This document shows positions 1 through 14,201 of a stretch of 64,000 nt of DNA, in pieces. The stretch's first letter is position 1; every line of letters starts with the position of its first letter. This DNA is from Scleromitrula shiraiana. Taxonomy: Eukaryota; Ascomycota; Leotiomycetes; Helotiales; Sclerotiniaceae. Below the pieces are notes generated by a model. That model did no database searches. It had not been told where the DNA came from and was given only the letters and a program-made list of their open reading frames with translations. The translations under genes and the position numbers were made by a program. The stretch is from positions 2,418,001 through 2,482,000 of the forward strand of contig JABELC010000004.1 in assembly GCA_028455995.1 (NCBI GenBank), given 5' to 3'.

Positions 1-1346
1 GCTACCCACATATTCTCCCTCATTCTCTGATCACTGCATTCATCCGCACGAAGTACATGCCTTTTTTTATGAGTTGCGACATCAACAAAGTTAATCCAAA
101 TCATTCAAACCGTTTTAATGCTATTCCCGGTTAATCTTATCTTTCGAAAGTCCTGGATGCAATCATATCATATCACAATCTATACTTGGATATCTGACTA
201 ACTCACCAATGCGATCGATCACTGGTTATTGGCGTTCCTCCCGCCCAAAACGCGTGTTCATCCACTTAATTTGAAGGCTCAGCCCGATCTTTCTGACAAC
301 CATTGTTTTACACCTCGCATCAACATCAGCCTTATGGATGTGATTCATGCCTTTCATGACAGACGAGGTTAGAAGTACTATACTTGGTGTAGTATGCGGG
401 GCATTCTTCTAAAAGTAGCTATTCATCGACGTTTCGAGATGAACATTGAAAGTGTTTTCTCGACTCTACTTACCTTATGAGTTATCATACTTGGGGAATT
501 TTGATAAAAATATCCTTGTATCAGATCTTTTCGAGGTGTAGGGTACAGGGCAATGGCGATATCCTCAAGGGTTGTTTTCTGCGGCACCATCACAATTGAG
601 GTAAAAGGCACCAAGCACCACGAAGCACCAACGGACGGTTTTGGTCAGAAGAGCGTCAAAATATCGGCAGGCAGGCGAGGAAGATGTACGGGGACTATGA
701 ATCCATGCTAATCCAAAAATTTGAATCTCTTCCTCATGATTTGATATTTATTCATTCTCTACAGTATGTATTCTCTCAGGCTATGATGGTGGTCAACACA
801 ATCCTGCGGTGCTCTTTACGATACCATCCAAATCCCGAAAGTTACTTTGGCACCTACCCGATGTAACACCTGAAGCGGAAACATGCTTAAGGTTTTTTTT
901 AGCCCCCAAAAAACTATGGTCGGTCCGTAGGGACGGTACCCCGTATAAAAAGATAGATATCTCCAAACCGATGTATATCTCGAGGACAAAGTAGGTAGGT
1001 AGAGTACGTATAGTGTATATAAAGTACAAAAGTCTTGGTATACAGATAGATAAGATTCTAGAGGTCTCTATTAAATGCTCGATGCTTACCTATGTAGGTA
1101 GGTATGTGTATATCACCAAAAGTATACGAAAGCGGGGATTACAAGAGAGATGCATTTCATATGCATTTCATATGCATACCGTACTGTGTAACAAACACGA
1201 TAGCTTTTTTTGCCAAAATAGTCCTCGGAACTCGTGGCGAAATTATTGAAGGGGGACCGAGGCGCGGGATACAATTTCTATGTATGCACAGACTTCTGAA
1301 CGAAACCCTTGTTCTTCCTTTTCTTCCTTATACGTACTATGTATGC

Positions 1347-1385
1347 CCAGGTGTAGATACCAGGTGTAGATACCAGGTGTAGATA
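1347..1385. repeat. Three 13-bp tandem repeats
   Basis: Three perfect head-to-tail copies of CCAGGTGTAGATA are visible. No gene overlaps them. Confidence 0.9.
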
Positions 1386-1544
1386 CCTAAAGGACTCAAG
1401 GAGGGACGACAGTAATGCTTTTCCAAGTACCCAGATACCTATGTAGGCACTTACCCAGGTCATTCATTATTTCACCTATTCATTCACCCCAAGTTATTTT
1501 GGTTCCCATTTGTATTCTTTTTATAATCTTTTTTTTACTACCAA

Positions 1545-1724
<180 letters not shown>

Positions 1725-2144
1725 AGAGATGGATGTATCCAATCTGATAATATTTGGTTTAGCAATCAAATCGATCTAGTTCTAATCTACAATAAGGATA
1801 TATTTCCTTTTCTTCTCTTTATCTCGCAAACTCATGTCGGACCATTGAGGAGGTGGATATTTACTTTGAATTTCTAGAAAATATTAGAATATATTGAGAA
1901 CATGTCAAAACGAATATATTTCAAGAATTAACCTTGTTCTTGTCAAGAAAAGGTTCCTCGTTCTTGGTACCTGAGCTTACTAGGGGGGGGTTACGATTAG
2001 TCTCTAGAGCTCATTAAAGAGGTCTAGTAGAGGGGGAGGGCCTTTAGAACTAGTAGACCACCAGAACTCACTAAAGAGATTATCTAAAACAACCCTAGGC
2101 GATTATTACAGAGAAAGGGTTGACAATTAGTAGCTAGGTAGAGG

Positions 2145-2234
2145 GTGGTTAGAGGATGATTAGAGGATGGTTAGAGGATTATTAGAGGATGGTTAGAGGA
2201 TGGTTAGAGGATGGTTAGATGGTTAGATGGTTAG
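2145..2234. repeat. 11-bp minisatellite, unit GGTTAGAGGAT
   Basis: About eight imperfect copies of an 11-bp unit (GGTTAGAGGAT and variants) run head to tail. They end in shorter GGTTAGAT copies. Nothing suggests coding. Confidence 0.9.
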
Positions 2235-4413
2235 ACTTTCGGGGTCTTAGAAAATAAATGACCGCCAAGCATAATGCTTGAAATCAATCCTAGTTGTTCT
2301 TGAAACTCACGCACTCACACTCTCACTCTCACTCTCACACTCATATCACCAAAAAAAAAACCTTACCCACATACCCGCCAAATTTTGAATTTCGAAATTT
2401 CGATTTTCGAAGGTCCTTCTAGCCTTCTGTCATTTCAAATTCGAACGTTTTTTGATCCCTTTGGCGTTGTCTAGACTACTTCTACCTATACCTACTTAGG
2501 TTACGTATCTTCCGTATTAGTCTAACCTTGGAAGTTGGAACTTCCTTGAAATATCCACCCCCCCATATCAACGGTAGGCCTTGGCTCGTCTGATTGTGAA
2601 ATGCATTATTCCATAGGATTACACAGCACAACATCAGATCAATCGGTCCATACCCTACTGCTATCTGTGTATATACTTTCTATGGAACTTGTACAGTCAC
2701 AGGTTTCACTCCGCCTCAATAGGAAGACACGATTAACCTTGAAGAAAAATATCTCTGACTATTCTTGGACCTTTAGAATACTCAAAGAATTCATATTTTC
2801 ATTGCCGTTCCTTAATTCTGCACGGCGGCAGGGCCGTCACGTTGTTTAAATCATCTACTCGAAAATTGTAGTCTGGGGGCCCCCATGACTGTCTTTTTAT
2901 CTTTTATTAGTTACAACGGTTATGTTTTGACCAATCATGATGTCTTTTATGCAACAAAGACCAATGATGTGCGTGCTAGAGACCCAACCCTCGATCTCTT
3001 CGCTCGTCCCCTGTCATCTCCGTTGTTCTCTCAAGCTCTCCTTCATCAGGCTTAGTTTAGATCGATACAACTCATTATTTTGCGGAGCCTTGCTGGCATT
3101 TAACCTATTCTTGTTGGTCCATACGGATGCTTCATCTGAGTATCGGATGATTGCGCCGGCACTACATCCCTACACCCCAGTCGCACATTCATCTTATCCA
3201 ACGTCTGCAAAGTTCTCGATAGAGTGCGATCCAGTATTTCCTTTTTAGCTTCATTTTCATTTGTCAATCCTCTCAAGAGCCATAGGGGGGTTTTTGGCAC
3301 AAAACTATTCGATTGAACCGGTTCGATCTTCTGGTTATCATTTTTGGTCGGCCTGTGGCTGACTATGGATGTCCTCGTGCATTAACATTCCCTTCAACTG
3401 CCTGCCTTCTTCATTTTGGTTGTGCAACTTGCTTAAATCTCATCCCAAGTCCGGTTATCCCAACCAGAATCCTAGACGCAACCGTGCAAGCCTTGTATCA
3501 TATCTGGGTGGGTATACTACTCCGCTCCGCGTGTATACTAGACTATTGGTACAATTTACTTCAGCGGCACTCTGCTGCAACGACAGGGCTCTTCCTGTAA
3601 GTCGAGAGCAACAGGGGTGACAGGGCGCTTCTCGGGTCCAGGTGTCCTTGTGGTGGTGATCATAATCAAGAAATTATATATCCAAAGCCTTTCAATCTTG
3701 GAGTGAGTACTATATCACCCGACGCTTGTCGATCGAACCTGGAAAGCAAGACAACGACCACCCTTCTACTTCAACTCCCGTGCTTCCTTAAAACGGACGC
3801 AGCACGTCATTAAAACAAGAAGCAATTTATCCTTCATTTGGACGACGCAGGACACTCGCCACATCCGTTCTTTCGGACCAATTCACAGTATCCTTGAACC
3901 AGGTTGCTTCATCTTTTCTTCTCCACGACTCGAGAAAATTTATCGTCTAAAAACTTCTCTCAAGTATCACAATCTTCTGGAAGGTATACGCGTTGTTTGA
4001 GGCTCATCCTAAGCATTCAACATCATATATTTATATCTCCTAGACTGCGGAGCAGAAAGCAATCAACCTTATTTAGCAGATCTTGAGCAGGATTCTTCGG
4101 ATAAATTTCTCCATCAACCAACAGCTATAGTAAACAGCTTTGCACATCCTTTGAGTCTTCCCGACATCATCAAGCAGGACTAAATTTGATCTCCATTTCA
4201 CCCATTACTCGCCTTCGATAGGCTTTATGTTCTTTTCTGGTCAGTGATCAGCCATTATTGCTTATAGCAGCCTTTACACTCGTTTCCAACCCACGGCTAC
4301 TTTCACATACCACACGACGCATAACAACATATCATTATTCTTGATTGAAGGGCTCTTGAAGAACCCTCAAGAATCTCAGACCTCTTCATCGGTCAGAAGT
4401 CAATATACTCTCA

Positions 4414-6642
4414 ATGCTTGTTACACGGCAATGCGATACAGGACGGAACACTTGGTCTTCTAGTAAGCTTGGATCTGTCTATCAGAACGTTGCGTCTCCA
4501 CGCATGTCGAACTTTGAGACACTGCCACCGCAGTCGGACTGGCGGGAACAGTATGCACCGTATCAAGTATCTGGAGAGAATGGCTTGATTCATCAGAACT
4601 TCGAGCACTCGACCGGTTCGAATAACAACCAACTAACTACCAGACCACCCTTAGAGCATCGACATACCCTTGGTCCAATCAGACCGGAAATACAGCCAGC
4701 TCCAAGCATAGACCGTCCAGACTCAGCACCGGGAGATTGCGGCCAACCAGCCGCCAATAGCATACGCGATGAATCTTTGGTATCCACCGACTCAACCGCT
4801 CTTTCACTTGGATCAATCGGAACGAACACCTTGTCAACTGCATCTAGCGCCCCAGCACAACAAGCGATAATGGTAAATGATGAAGGAAGCTCACTCATTG
4901 AGCCTAAAGAAGAAGATGACAATGATGATGACGACGACGAGATGCTAGATGCAGATGATCCATCTGCAACACCACAAACAGCTGCAGAACGAAGAGCCGA
5001 ACGCAGAAAGATGAAACGATTTCGGTAAGTTCTTACCGCTAGTCAAGATCCAATTTGAGAAATCCATGAACTGAAAAGTATCAATCTAGTCTTACTCACC
5101 AGCAAACTCGATTCTTGATGAGTGAGTTCGCAAAACAAGCGCATCCTGATGCTGCTCATCGCGAACGCCTTTCAAGAGAAATACCAGGGTTGAGTCCTAG
5201 ACAAGTCCAGGTATGGTTTCAAAATCGGTATGTGAAACCCATTTGAGTTTTTGGACGAAGAAAACAAGCTGACAAAAGTAGACGCGCGAAGATAAAGCGA
5301 TTAAATGTGGATGACCGAGAGCGCATGATGAAGATGAGAGCTGTACCGGATGATTTCGATAATGTCCAGGCTTTACATTCTCCATACGGAGCAGTTCACG
5401 GCATTGGAACGCCTATGCAATCGCCCGTGGATTTTGTACCGAATTACGCAGATCATATGATACGACCTCTGATGGTGGATACTATGCGCAGACACGAACA
5501 TGACGATCATATGTCACCAACAGGTTTGAGTCCTGCATTTGGCCATGTTGGATTTACTCCAGGGAGCTCAATGGGAACACCCGATGTTCTCTCACCTATG
5601 TCAATGAATTCGTCAGATCGCTACTTTCCGAGCCACCTCTCTAGCCCAATGAGCTCAGGGCCTCGAAGCTCGAATCCATTTGAACGTCAAGGTGGCTACC
5701 AACCAGTTTCGCAACAACGACAACATCCTGTCAGGCCATTACAACCATTACAACTTCGAGAAACAATGTCGAGATCACGATCAGAATCCCTTCAATCTCC
5801 TTTACGATCCAGTATGTCTTGGAAGGGTGAAACGTTAGATCATGCCCATTATCAGCCGGGTCAGCCGAGTCCTCAGTCTACCGGACGTCAACAATCTATG
5901 TACCAACCAGAGCAAATGTCAAATGCACAACATTTCGGTACGCATTCCTATCCAAGTTCGTCCATTCCTTTCTTGATATACATACAAAATTAAAGAACAT
6001 ATACTAACTCATTTTATAGATTCGAGCATGCAACAATCACCCCAACACCTGTCCTACACATCAGCCCACACACCTCAACAGCCACAACAATCTTCACCGT
6101 CTGCCATGTCTCGCCTTCGCGCATCAACAACTGCCTCATTCCCAACTGGACTCGATCTCCGAAATCAATATCGCAATCTCCCACAAGGACCTTCCCATGG
6201 TCTCCCAGCCACATCACGCGCAAGCACCTTCGCATCCGCTTACTCTGCTGGGTTTGCCAGCGCTCCCCTAACCGCCCCGATGGATTTCTCCCTTCCTCGA
6301 ACCCCTCAAGAACCAACGCATTCTCATAACCATGCTCAATTAAGCGCTCCATTGGCACCACAAGATTTCTCCAACGCATACAACGCGGCACGAACATCGC
6401 AACCACAATCGCAAAACGACAGGGAGTATAATAGTAATGGCCAAAATCCTAATCAAGGTCAAGAAAACGGACATGCGCATGCACAATCGGGAGAGTCGTC
6501 GCAGCAGCAGCCGAGAAACAATAGCGATGGAGGATCATCATCTTACCTTCGACCTTCTGAATTTGATGCTCAGGCTCAACACAGGAGGAAGAGAAGCTTT
6601 ACCATGCCTGGTTATGGACCATCTCATATGTCTACGTCTTAA
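4414..6642 (+). CDS. Homeodomain transcription factor
   Basis: A nuclear DNA-binding regulator. Four exons are inferred: 4414-5024, 5090-5227, 5282-5955 and 6020-6642, giving 681 codons; all introns have GT...AG ends. The homeodomain covers roughly residues 197-258. It carries the recognition-helix core WFQNRRAKIKR, split by intron 2 between the two arginines; intron 1 also lies inside the domain. Before it is an acidic Asp/Glu run. The rest is Ser/Pro/Gln-rich and probably disordered. A conserved-looking block follows the homeodomain (MMKMRAVPDDFDNVQALHSP). This block recalls the fungal Htf1/HOX2-type regulators of conidiation; that assignment is from memory and moderate. An alternative start is the in-frame ATG at 4504. 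A six-codon uORF sits at 4227. The neighbour downstream is convergent. Confidence 0.9.
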
Positions 6643-8327
6643 AAATCTCCTTTCGATTTGATTTCAACTCTTATAATATTATTCATACGCCACTGTCAAA
6701 AGTGCTTCATCTTCATTTTTTCTCGTCAACTGTCGTCGATTCTTGAAAGACCAGATCAGACAAAACAAGACTCCATCCGCCCAATCACCAACTAACCAAC
6801 CAATTTCTTCCACTCTTCTTCTCTATTCGTGGATATACATTTACAAAATACCTTTCTAAACATACGTATTACTCTTCCCTTCAATATCACCTCGATACTT
6901 TTCGACATTTATACATGCATACTTATATACAATTTTCCCTTACACTTCATACATATATACATATCAAAAATTTCTATCTATCTGTTTCTTCTTCTTTCGC
7001 ACCATACCATTCTACTGTACTTTTTTATCTTGAGTGCTCCGGGCTTTTTTTATTTTCTTTTCTTGGTCCGGATAGGGAATTTTTGGGGGTATACTTTAGG
7101 GGTTCGTTCGATTCTTGATATATCCTCTCGAGATTTTCGAGATCTGTTTTATTCTTCTACTTCTATTCGAGTGTGTATAACTTGTTTGTTTCTCTGTGTT
7201 TTGGGGTTTATTTTATTCTATCCTTTCTTATCAAAGGTTTTTGGGGTGTGTGTGTTTTTGGTTGGGAATATTCTTCTTTTCTGGAAGTGGGGTGTGTGAT
7301 GGATAGTTCGATACTTGGAAGAGCAAGTGTTGGGTGGAAGGGAAAAATTAACTTCGAAGGGGAGTGCTATGGAATTGGTACATTATTTGTAGATATTAGG
7401 ATGGGGTGGGATCTATAGGTCTCAAAGGTTGGGTTGGGGTTTGATTTGGTTTGGGATGGTTAGGTTAGCATAAGATAACACACAATGTGATTGAATCTGT
7501 GGAATTTTGATCTTTTCAATATATGTATCAGTGATTCTTAATACCCGTCTACTACCATGCAAGATATTTACATGCCCAGGCTGCCTTTCCCTTTCCCTTT
7601 CATGTAAGTGCGTGTACGTGCTTAATCGGTATTGTGAATTTGAGGCAGAATTTGAAGCATTGCTTCTTGGAAAATCTAATATTCTTCTCTGGAAAATCCA
7701 AGATTCGCCGTCCGTGTCCCCAGATCCTGCTCTCCCGATAAACCATGTACTGTATCTCCGATTGATAAAACATGCACCAACATAAATCTTACTCTAACTT
7801 CATAACTCCGTGAAAATGAATCTCACATTACTTAAGGCGTATCTCTGAGCGAAAAACAGAGTTCCCGAGTACGATACTAAAGTTTTCGTCGATAAAACGC
7901 TTGATAGAAACACGGGAGTTTAGAAATATAAGGCGATATAAGAGGGTTGATAGAGGGTCCAATTTGGTAACTTTGGCTTGAGAGCCTGTCGGATGAAGAG
8001 AAACAGGGCTTGGATTTTGAGTGCTATATTCAACTCCAATGTCAGGACAAATCAGTGCCACATAATCTCTTTTGTTTTGTTTTCTTCATGAATGCCGTTT
8101 AAATCTCCAGTAATCCCGGCTAATGCGCACAAAATATCTGTTATAGAAAGTGTTAAATGTGGCGACATCCTTGATGCCATATCCCAGCGAGTCAGTACTG
8201 TTCCTGAAGCAACAGAACTTTGATTGGCAACGAGTTCATGACTAGCACAAGAGAATGGAATGGTGCAGATATAGTTTTTTCTATTGCTTTTTTTTTCGAA
8301 TGTGGAAGGAACCATATGTTTTTAAAT
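6643..8327. other. Convergent intergenic region
   Basis: This is the 3' side of both the homeobox gene and the hydroxyacyl-CoA dehydrogenase gene. The first 700 bases are T-rich and look like 3' UTR. Open frames here are hydrophobic low-complexity translations of T-rich DNA. I see no gene. Confidence 0.6.
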
Positions 8328-9495
8328 TTAATAATCATAAAACCTGTATAATCATCAATCAGCATCAACCTTTGAGGTCAGAATAGTGAATTTATGAAGG
8401 AAGAGCTTACCCTTTCCCACTCTTTTTTCCTAGCCAGCCCGCGTCTACCATCTTCTTCAACAAAACACTAGGCCTGTATTTGCTATCCCCAGTCTCTTCG
8501 TGTAACACTCTCATAATGGCCAAGCAAGTATCGATACCGATAAAATCCGCCAATTGTAATGGACCCATAGGTACATTTGTCCCGTTCTTCATAATCGCGT
8601 CGATATCATCTCGCCGTCCCACACCCGTTTCCAAACATATTATCGCTTCATTAATATAAGGCATTAGTATCCTGTTTGCTAAAAATCCAGGAGAATCCGC
8701 AGATGTAGATGGGATCTTCTCCATCCGTTTGCAAAACTTAATAGCAGCTTCGAGAGTCTCTTTGGAGGTTTGGAGACCAGTAATTATCTCAACGCCCTTT
8801 TGGATAGGTACAGGGTTCATAAAATGCGTAGATATTACACGTGAGGATGCACTGGTATTGGTTGGGTCGGTAGTAGTGGATGCGGCAATTCGTGTAATGG
8901 AGATGGAGGAAGTGTTGGTGGCAAGAATGGTGTGGGAGGGGCAGATTTGCGCGAGAGAACTGAAAATGGAGAATTTAAGTGAGGGTATCTCTGGCACTGC
9001 TTCAATCACGAAGTCGGCGGTGGAGAGATCTTCTATTTTTGTGGTGGGGTTGAGTAGGCTGCGGATTTGATCGGATTCATTTTGTGTTATACGTTGTTTC
9101 GTTACATCTTTGGCGAGGAGTTTGTCTGTGTTAAGATTGTAAGCTTAGTGAGACGCTTTTAATCGTAAATTAAGGGAATGGAAGGATATACCTGCAAACG
9201 CAAGCCCTTTACGAAGAGATGCTTGATTGCTATCCACCAGAGTGACTGGTACACCAGCTTTCTGTGCCGCCACTAATGCTATTCCCAAGCCCTACGATAA
9301 ATGAATATGAAAAGTTTCTCGCAAACAAAAGAGGATGTTATAGCATACCATCTGTCCAGCCCCAATAACACCAAGCTTCTTTACCTCATGAGCCGAGACA
9401 ATTGGACTTGAACTGAATAATCTCGCATGTTTTGTACTTTGTAAAAGTCCTCTTTTTATAACTGGGGATATCATCTTGACTGGAGAACTATTCAA
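8328..9495 (-). CDS. 3-hydroxyacyl-CoA (3-hydroxybutyryl-CoA) dehydrogenase, mitochondrial
   Basis: NAD-dependent oxidation of 3-hydroxyacyl-CoA, as in fatty-acid or short-chain acyl-CoA breakdown. Exons on the minus strand are 9349-9495, 9192-9291, 8411-9125 and 8328-8343, 325 codons in all. The N-terminus is basic and Ser/Arg-rich (about 35 residues), typical of a mitochondrial presequence. The Rossmann motif GAGQMG (residues 45-50) is interrupted by intron 1. Further on are ATNTSSISIT and the HFMNPVP block with the family's catalytic histidine, then the SPGFLANRIL and PMGPLQLADFIG blocks of the C-terminal dimerisation domain. The tiny last exon supplies the conserved end GKGFYDY. Length is normal for the single-domain family. 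The gene shares its 325-bp upstream region with TOF1 in divergent orientation. Confidence 0.93.
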
Positions 9496-9820
9496 TGAGA
9501 AGGAAAGGATAGATGCATATTGTCTTGTATGTTTTGAGGTTGAATTGGATAAAGAATGATATTTAACTTCCCCGGATTTATTAAGCTTAGTGGATTACAA
9601 CACCCCAATGCCCCTCGGTACAGGAGTAGCACCTCGGCCCATGTGACATCCCGTTCCGTTATGCCGCAAATAGCCTTTTGACAGGGATACGCGTCGCCAA
9701 ACCGCGAAATTTGGTAGGAGCGTGTAAAAAGGTTTATTGATAGATTGATTGAGCAAACGAATAATGATATTCATATGATAATGATACCCACGATAACGAC
9801 AATTTAATCTACCATACAAG
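9496..9820. promoter_or_regulatory. Divergent promoter with MCB/SCB-like sites
   Basis: This 325-bp region separates the dehydrogenase and TOF1 start codons. It holds an ACGCGT hexamer (MluI cell-cycle box) at 9689-9694 and a CGCGAAA (SCB/E2F-like core) at 9703-9709, about 115-130 bp before the TOF1 ATG. Another ACGCGT lies at 9941-9946 in TOF1 intron 1. In yeasts these elements bind MBF/SBF and drive G1/S transcription of replication genes. Their use here is inferred. Confidence 0.5.
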
Positions 9821-12800
9821 ATGGAATTTGCTGGTGGAGTAAGAGATGTGGTAGATCCGCAAGTTCGAGCATATGTGAATAGTCTTGTTACTGCAGTATG
9901 TATACTCTACTCAATAATCTCTGCGAAAAGTCATAGATTAACGCGTTTATAGTTAGGAGGAAGCGGTGCGGATGAAGATGGACGATATATGTTAGGAGAT
10001 GATGCGTTAGCATGCTTACGGGATCTCAAAAAATGGTTAAAGCTCTACGATGAAAAAGCAAACCGATTAGATGTTGCACGATGCCTCGCAGAATCCAACC
10101 TTGTTGGAGGGGATCTCCTTCAAATACTAGCAGCATGGCCCGAGAATGCTACGGACGATCGATTGAAATCGAAGGTTGCTTTGGCTTGTCTGGAACTCTT
10201 GGTGCCGTTGACTTGGCCGTTGGAAAAAAATAAGGAAATGACTGTAAATCATCATCGTCACATTCCCTATTTGGAAATCGCACAATTGGGTTATAAAAGG
10301 GCAGTTCTGGGGTTTGATGGTGCGAGAATTTTACATACGGCTATTAGGTGTGCACTCCCATCAATGGCAGAGGAATTGGGGGACCGAAGTACCAGGGATG
10401 AAGGAATCATTAAGCTGCTACTTTACTTTTTGCGGAATATGGCTATGATTGCCCCACCACCGAATGTCCATTACGAAGGCGACGAAGCGGAAATTTCGAG
10501 ATCAGCAACAATCGATGCCTTTGATTACCAGGATGTTTTCCATCTTCTTTTAACAGTGTCTTCAACAATGGGGGAGGACTTCAATACTCAGGATGTTGTG
10601 GTTATGGATACTATATTTCATTTAATCAAGGGAGTGGACGTCGAAAAGTTATTCTTGAGCGATAAGGCGATCGACAACAGCAAAACGGACGAGTTGGTAA
10701 GATTGCGGAAGAAAGAGCAAGCAATGCTTCGAAGTTACCAAACAAATGCGCCCACCAGGCATAATCGATTCGGAACCATGGCCTGGATGCAGCGTGATGA
10801 TGCTAAGATGACCACAATATCCGGTCAAGCGGCGTTGAGAGATAGCCGAGGAGGTCTGGCAAAGATGGACAGCACTAAGAAGTTCAAGCCTGTTCGGAGA
10901 GCAATCAAAGGAGAAAGTGGACCATTGGCTTTCGATAATCCTACCCCTCTGACTGTTTCGGCAACGAAGCATATGCGAACATTTGTTGAAGAGTTTTTAG
11001 ACTCGGGATTCAATCCTCTTTTCGGTCATATCCGAAAGGCAATAGATCGAGAAGCCGAAAGAATTCTTGGGTATCACTCACGGCAGTTCTTTTATCTTGT
11101 GTCATGGTTTCTTCAAGCAGAACGAGTTAGAAGAAAGAACAAGAAACCCTCAAAAAGTAAAGGTCCGGAGGAGGTAGATAGTTTTGCTCTAGTTGCAAGT
11201 GTACTCAATCAGGAGATGTTTGTAACGTTGAATAGAGCCATGGACTTTGCTTTCGAAAACAAGTCGTGGGAAGATCTTAGTGCAGCTATGAAGTGTTTCA
11301 CGCAAATACTTCTTACTGTCCAAGAGATGGCCGATTCACCATTGGAAGATGACCAAGAAATTGCAGAGAATATACTTTCTCGCATATTTTACGAAGACAC
11401 GACGCATGATCGAGTAGCCATGATCACACGGACGTACAAGGACCAAGGTTTTGGATATTTAGATTCCTGTACAGAGCTTACTCATAATTATATGCGAATA
11501 TTAGAGCAATATTCAAAACAAAATGTGGATATGCAAGTACGATCTCGAAGACGAACGAGGCAGAAGAAAAAGGCAGCGAAAGACGCTGGAGAAGATCAAG
11601 GCGATGAGGATAACATGATCGATGAATCGGAAGGCGAGGATGAAGCAAGAGCTGAAATAGTATCGTCCGAGAGGAAATTCGATTTCAAGCGTTTCGCAGC
11701 AAAGTTCTTATCGCAAGGCTGCATCGATACTTTTGTGGCTTTTACAAAGTATTATCATGACCTTAAACCTGAGCAGATGAAACGAGCACATAGATTTTTC
11801 TATCGGGTAGCCTTTAAACAGGACATGAGTGTCATGTTGTTCAGGGTGGATATCATCCATCTTTTTTATAAGATGATCAAAGGGCCTGAAGGCCTAGATC
11901 CTCTTGCCTCTTGTTACAAAGAGTGGAATGACCTGGTCAAGCAATTGCTAAAGAAATGCACGAGAAAGATCGAAGAGCATCCGGAAATGGTCGTAGAGAT
12001 GCTGTTCTCAAAAACTAACGGCACAGCTCATTTCTTGGAATATGGTTATGAGAAGCAGACGATTTCTAGTAAACCGAAAGCTGCGGCTGAATTAGAAGTC
12101 AAAGGTGGTTTGGAGTGGGAGGAGCAAGTTGGCGTCGCTGTGGGAGCACTTCTTGATAGGAATGAAGGGGACCATATCGAATGGGTTAAGTCACAATTGT
12201 CTTCCGCGGAAAGCGAAAGAAGGAGCTGGGAGGCTGCGAACCAGGCTATACAATCTGTGGAGAAAGATTCTTTTGCGGAAGATGAAGAAACGCCTGTTTC
12301 AAATGTTGAGCCACCCAAACCTCCCACGATTCGTATGTATTTCAGTTCAAATCCAGTGCTATCAAATATACTGACACAAGATTTAGTTCTCAAACTTGAT
12401 AACGATGAACGCAGAACGGCTCTGTTCAAGAATGGATACCTTCGCCTACTGATGAAACTTGTCGGGCTTTCGAGCATAGACGCAGCCGACGATCCAGAAA
12501 CTTCCTGGATTGTTCCATCCGCAAAGTCAGCAGATCAAATCAAAGAGGCTGTGGATTTGATCAAGAAATTCGAATTCAGTCCACCAACCTTCGACGACGG
12601 TAAAGAAGCAGCAGATCATATCAGAAGAGTATCTGCTGGGCTGGGCAGAAAGCGTGCTGTGTTCGATGATGAATCCGATAACGGCATTGATGACGATTCT
12701 GAAGAAGAGCTTCTATTTGAACCTGGCGGACCTACAGCAATGAAGAAATCAGACGCCGCATTGAAAGCTCTAAAGAAAAGTCGACGTAGACGTAGGAGAG

Positions 12801-13507
12801 AAGGCAGCCTGGAAGAGGAAGCTAATAAGCTGACAGATGAAGTGTTAGAAGCTCGTGCTGCTGCTAGAAGAGCTAGGGAACTGGAGAAGAATAGAAAAAT
12901 TAAGAGTGAATTGTATGTTAGGGATAGTGATGAGGAGGATGATGAGAACGATAGAATTTTCTTTGAGGCGGAGGAGAGGTTACGACAGCAGAACAAAATT
13001 GCTATTATGAAGGAATTACTGCACGTGGGGATGCAGAAGGAGAATGGGAAGAAAAGAATGGAGGGTGGAGTTATTGGAGACGACACTGATAGCGACACGG
13101 AGGTGTTACTGGGAGGTAGGAAGAGGGGCAGTAGTGCAATTGAGTTGGATAGTGATGAGGATGAAGAAGTCGTGGTTACGGGAAGTAAGAAGAGAACTGG
13201 TGACACGATTGATTTGGAAAGTGACGAGGAGATGATGAGGACAAGAGACGGTACAGGATCAGAAGAAGAAGAAGCTCAGTCATCAGCTACACCGCTGTCA
13301 AGTCCACGGAGGTCTATGCAACCAAAGAGACGAAAAGTACAGACTATTGAGGATGACGATGATGACGAGCCTGTGATCACGAAAAGTGTCAAAGATGGAA
13401 TGGACTTAGATGACGATGAGGATGAAGAAAATATTGTACCGGGCACGAAGCCGAGAAGAGCAAGAGTTAGGTCGGGCTTTATCATGGATAGTAGTGACGA
13501 GGAATGA
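9821..13507 (+). CDS. tof1: Replication fork protection complex subunit Tof1/Swi1 (Timeless family)
   Basis: Tof1/Swi1 travels with the replisome, pairs with Csm3/Swi3, stabilises stalled forks and supports the S-phase checkpoint. Exons 9821-9895 and 9953-13507 give 1209 residues, in the usual range. The TIMELESS domain occupies roughly residues 40-300 (begins near LRDLKKWLKLYDEKANRLDV). A second conserved stretch, with FNPLFGHIRKAIDREAERIL and RQFFYLVSWFLQAE, follows near residues 350-420. The C-terminal third is highly charged, with repeated DSDEE/DDSEEE-type acidic clusters, basic runs and likely CK2 sites. The start at 9821 is chosen because exon 1 adds 25 residues in frame ahead of a phase-0 intron. 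Cell-cycle boxes lie in the promoter and in intron 1. Confidence 0.95.
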
Positions 13508-14201
13508 CCGGATTGGATGGGCAGGATATCATCTTTGTATATGTTATTGGATACCATGGGCGTTGGAGTGTGGGTATATAAATATTATGAGAGGATAATA
13601 TTCAAGGGTCCGGCAAGTGTAACGAATATATTTCTTGTCCTCGAGAACAATCTGTTTCTCAAGTCGCAAATATTTGTACCCCAATCCATGCATGTGCACA
13701 TTTGAGGCCATTCTGTGATATTCAGCGACGTATCACATGAGCTCATCAATTTCAATGTTCATAAAATCTGATGTAATTAATAATATCTAGAAGAATCTGG
13801 CAAGCTAAGAACCAAGAGTAAGAGGAACCGCGAAATTGTACGGTGTGGTAATCAGATTTGAGTTCTTAATGTATATCATCTATACGATTTTAGAGTTATT
13901 AGATCGAACAGGAATTCCCATACCTTAGTGACAGGTTATTTCGCACAATGAATCGCATCCCATCGCGTCCCGATATCAATGAATAACTGCAAAGGGGTTT
14001 CATATGCGCAGACCAATGGGAAATGAAAACTATATAAGATCACGAACGATGACGTGTGCGCACAAGGCATCTCTCCAATCTGACTCATAAGCAGTAAGAT
14101 AGGTAAGTAAGCATATCTTAGTTCGACATTTATATATCTGTCCGCTTGTTCAATATTAATTGACAAGACAGTTAGTTGTTTACGAATTCCTCCAAACAAG
14201 A
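13508..14201. other. Intergenic region
   Basis: TOF1 3' flank and promoter of the hydrolase gene. A TATA-like ACTATATAAG lies near 14028. No gene seen. Confidence 0.5.

Noticed and set aside
12616..13206. 196-codon minus-strand Ser/Leu-rich frame
   Set aside because: Antisense shadow of the acidic C-terminus of TOF1.
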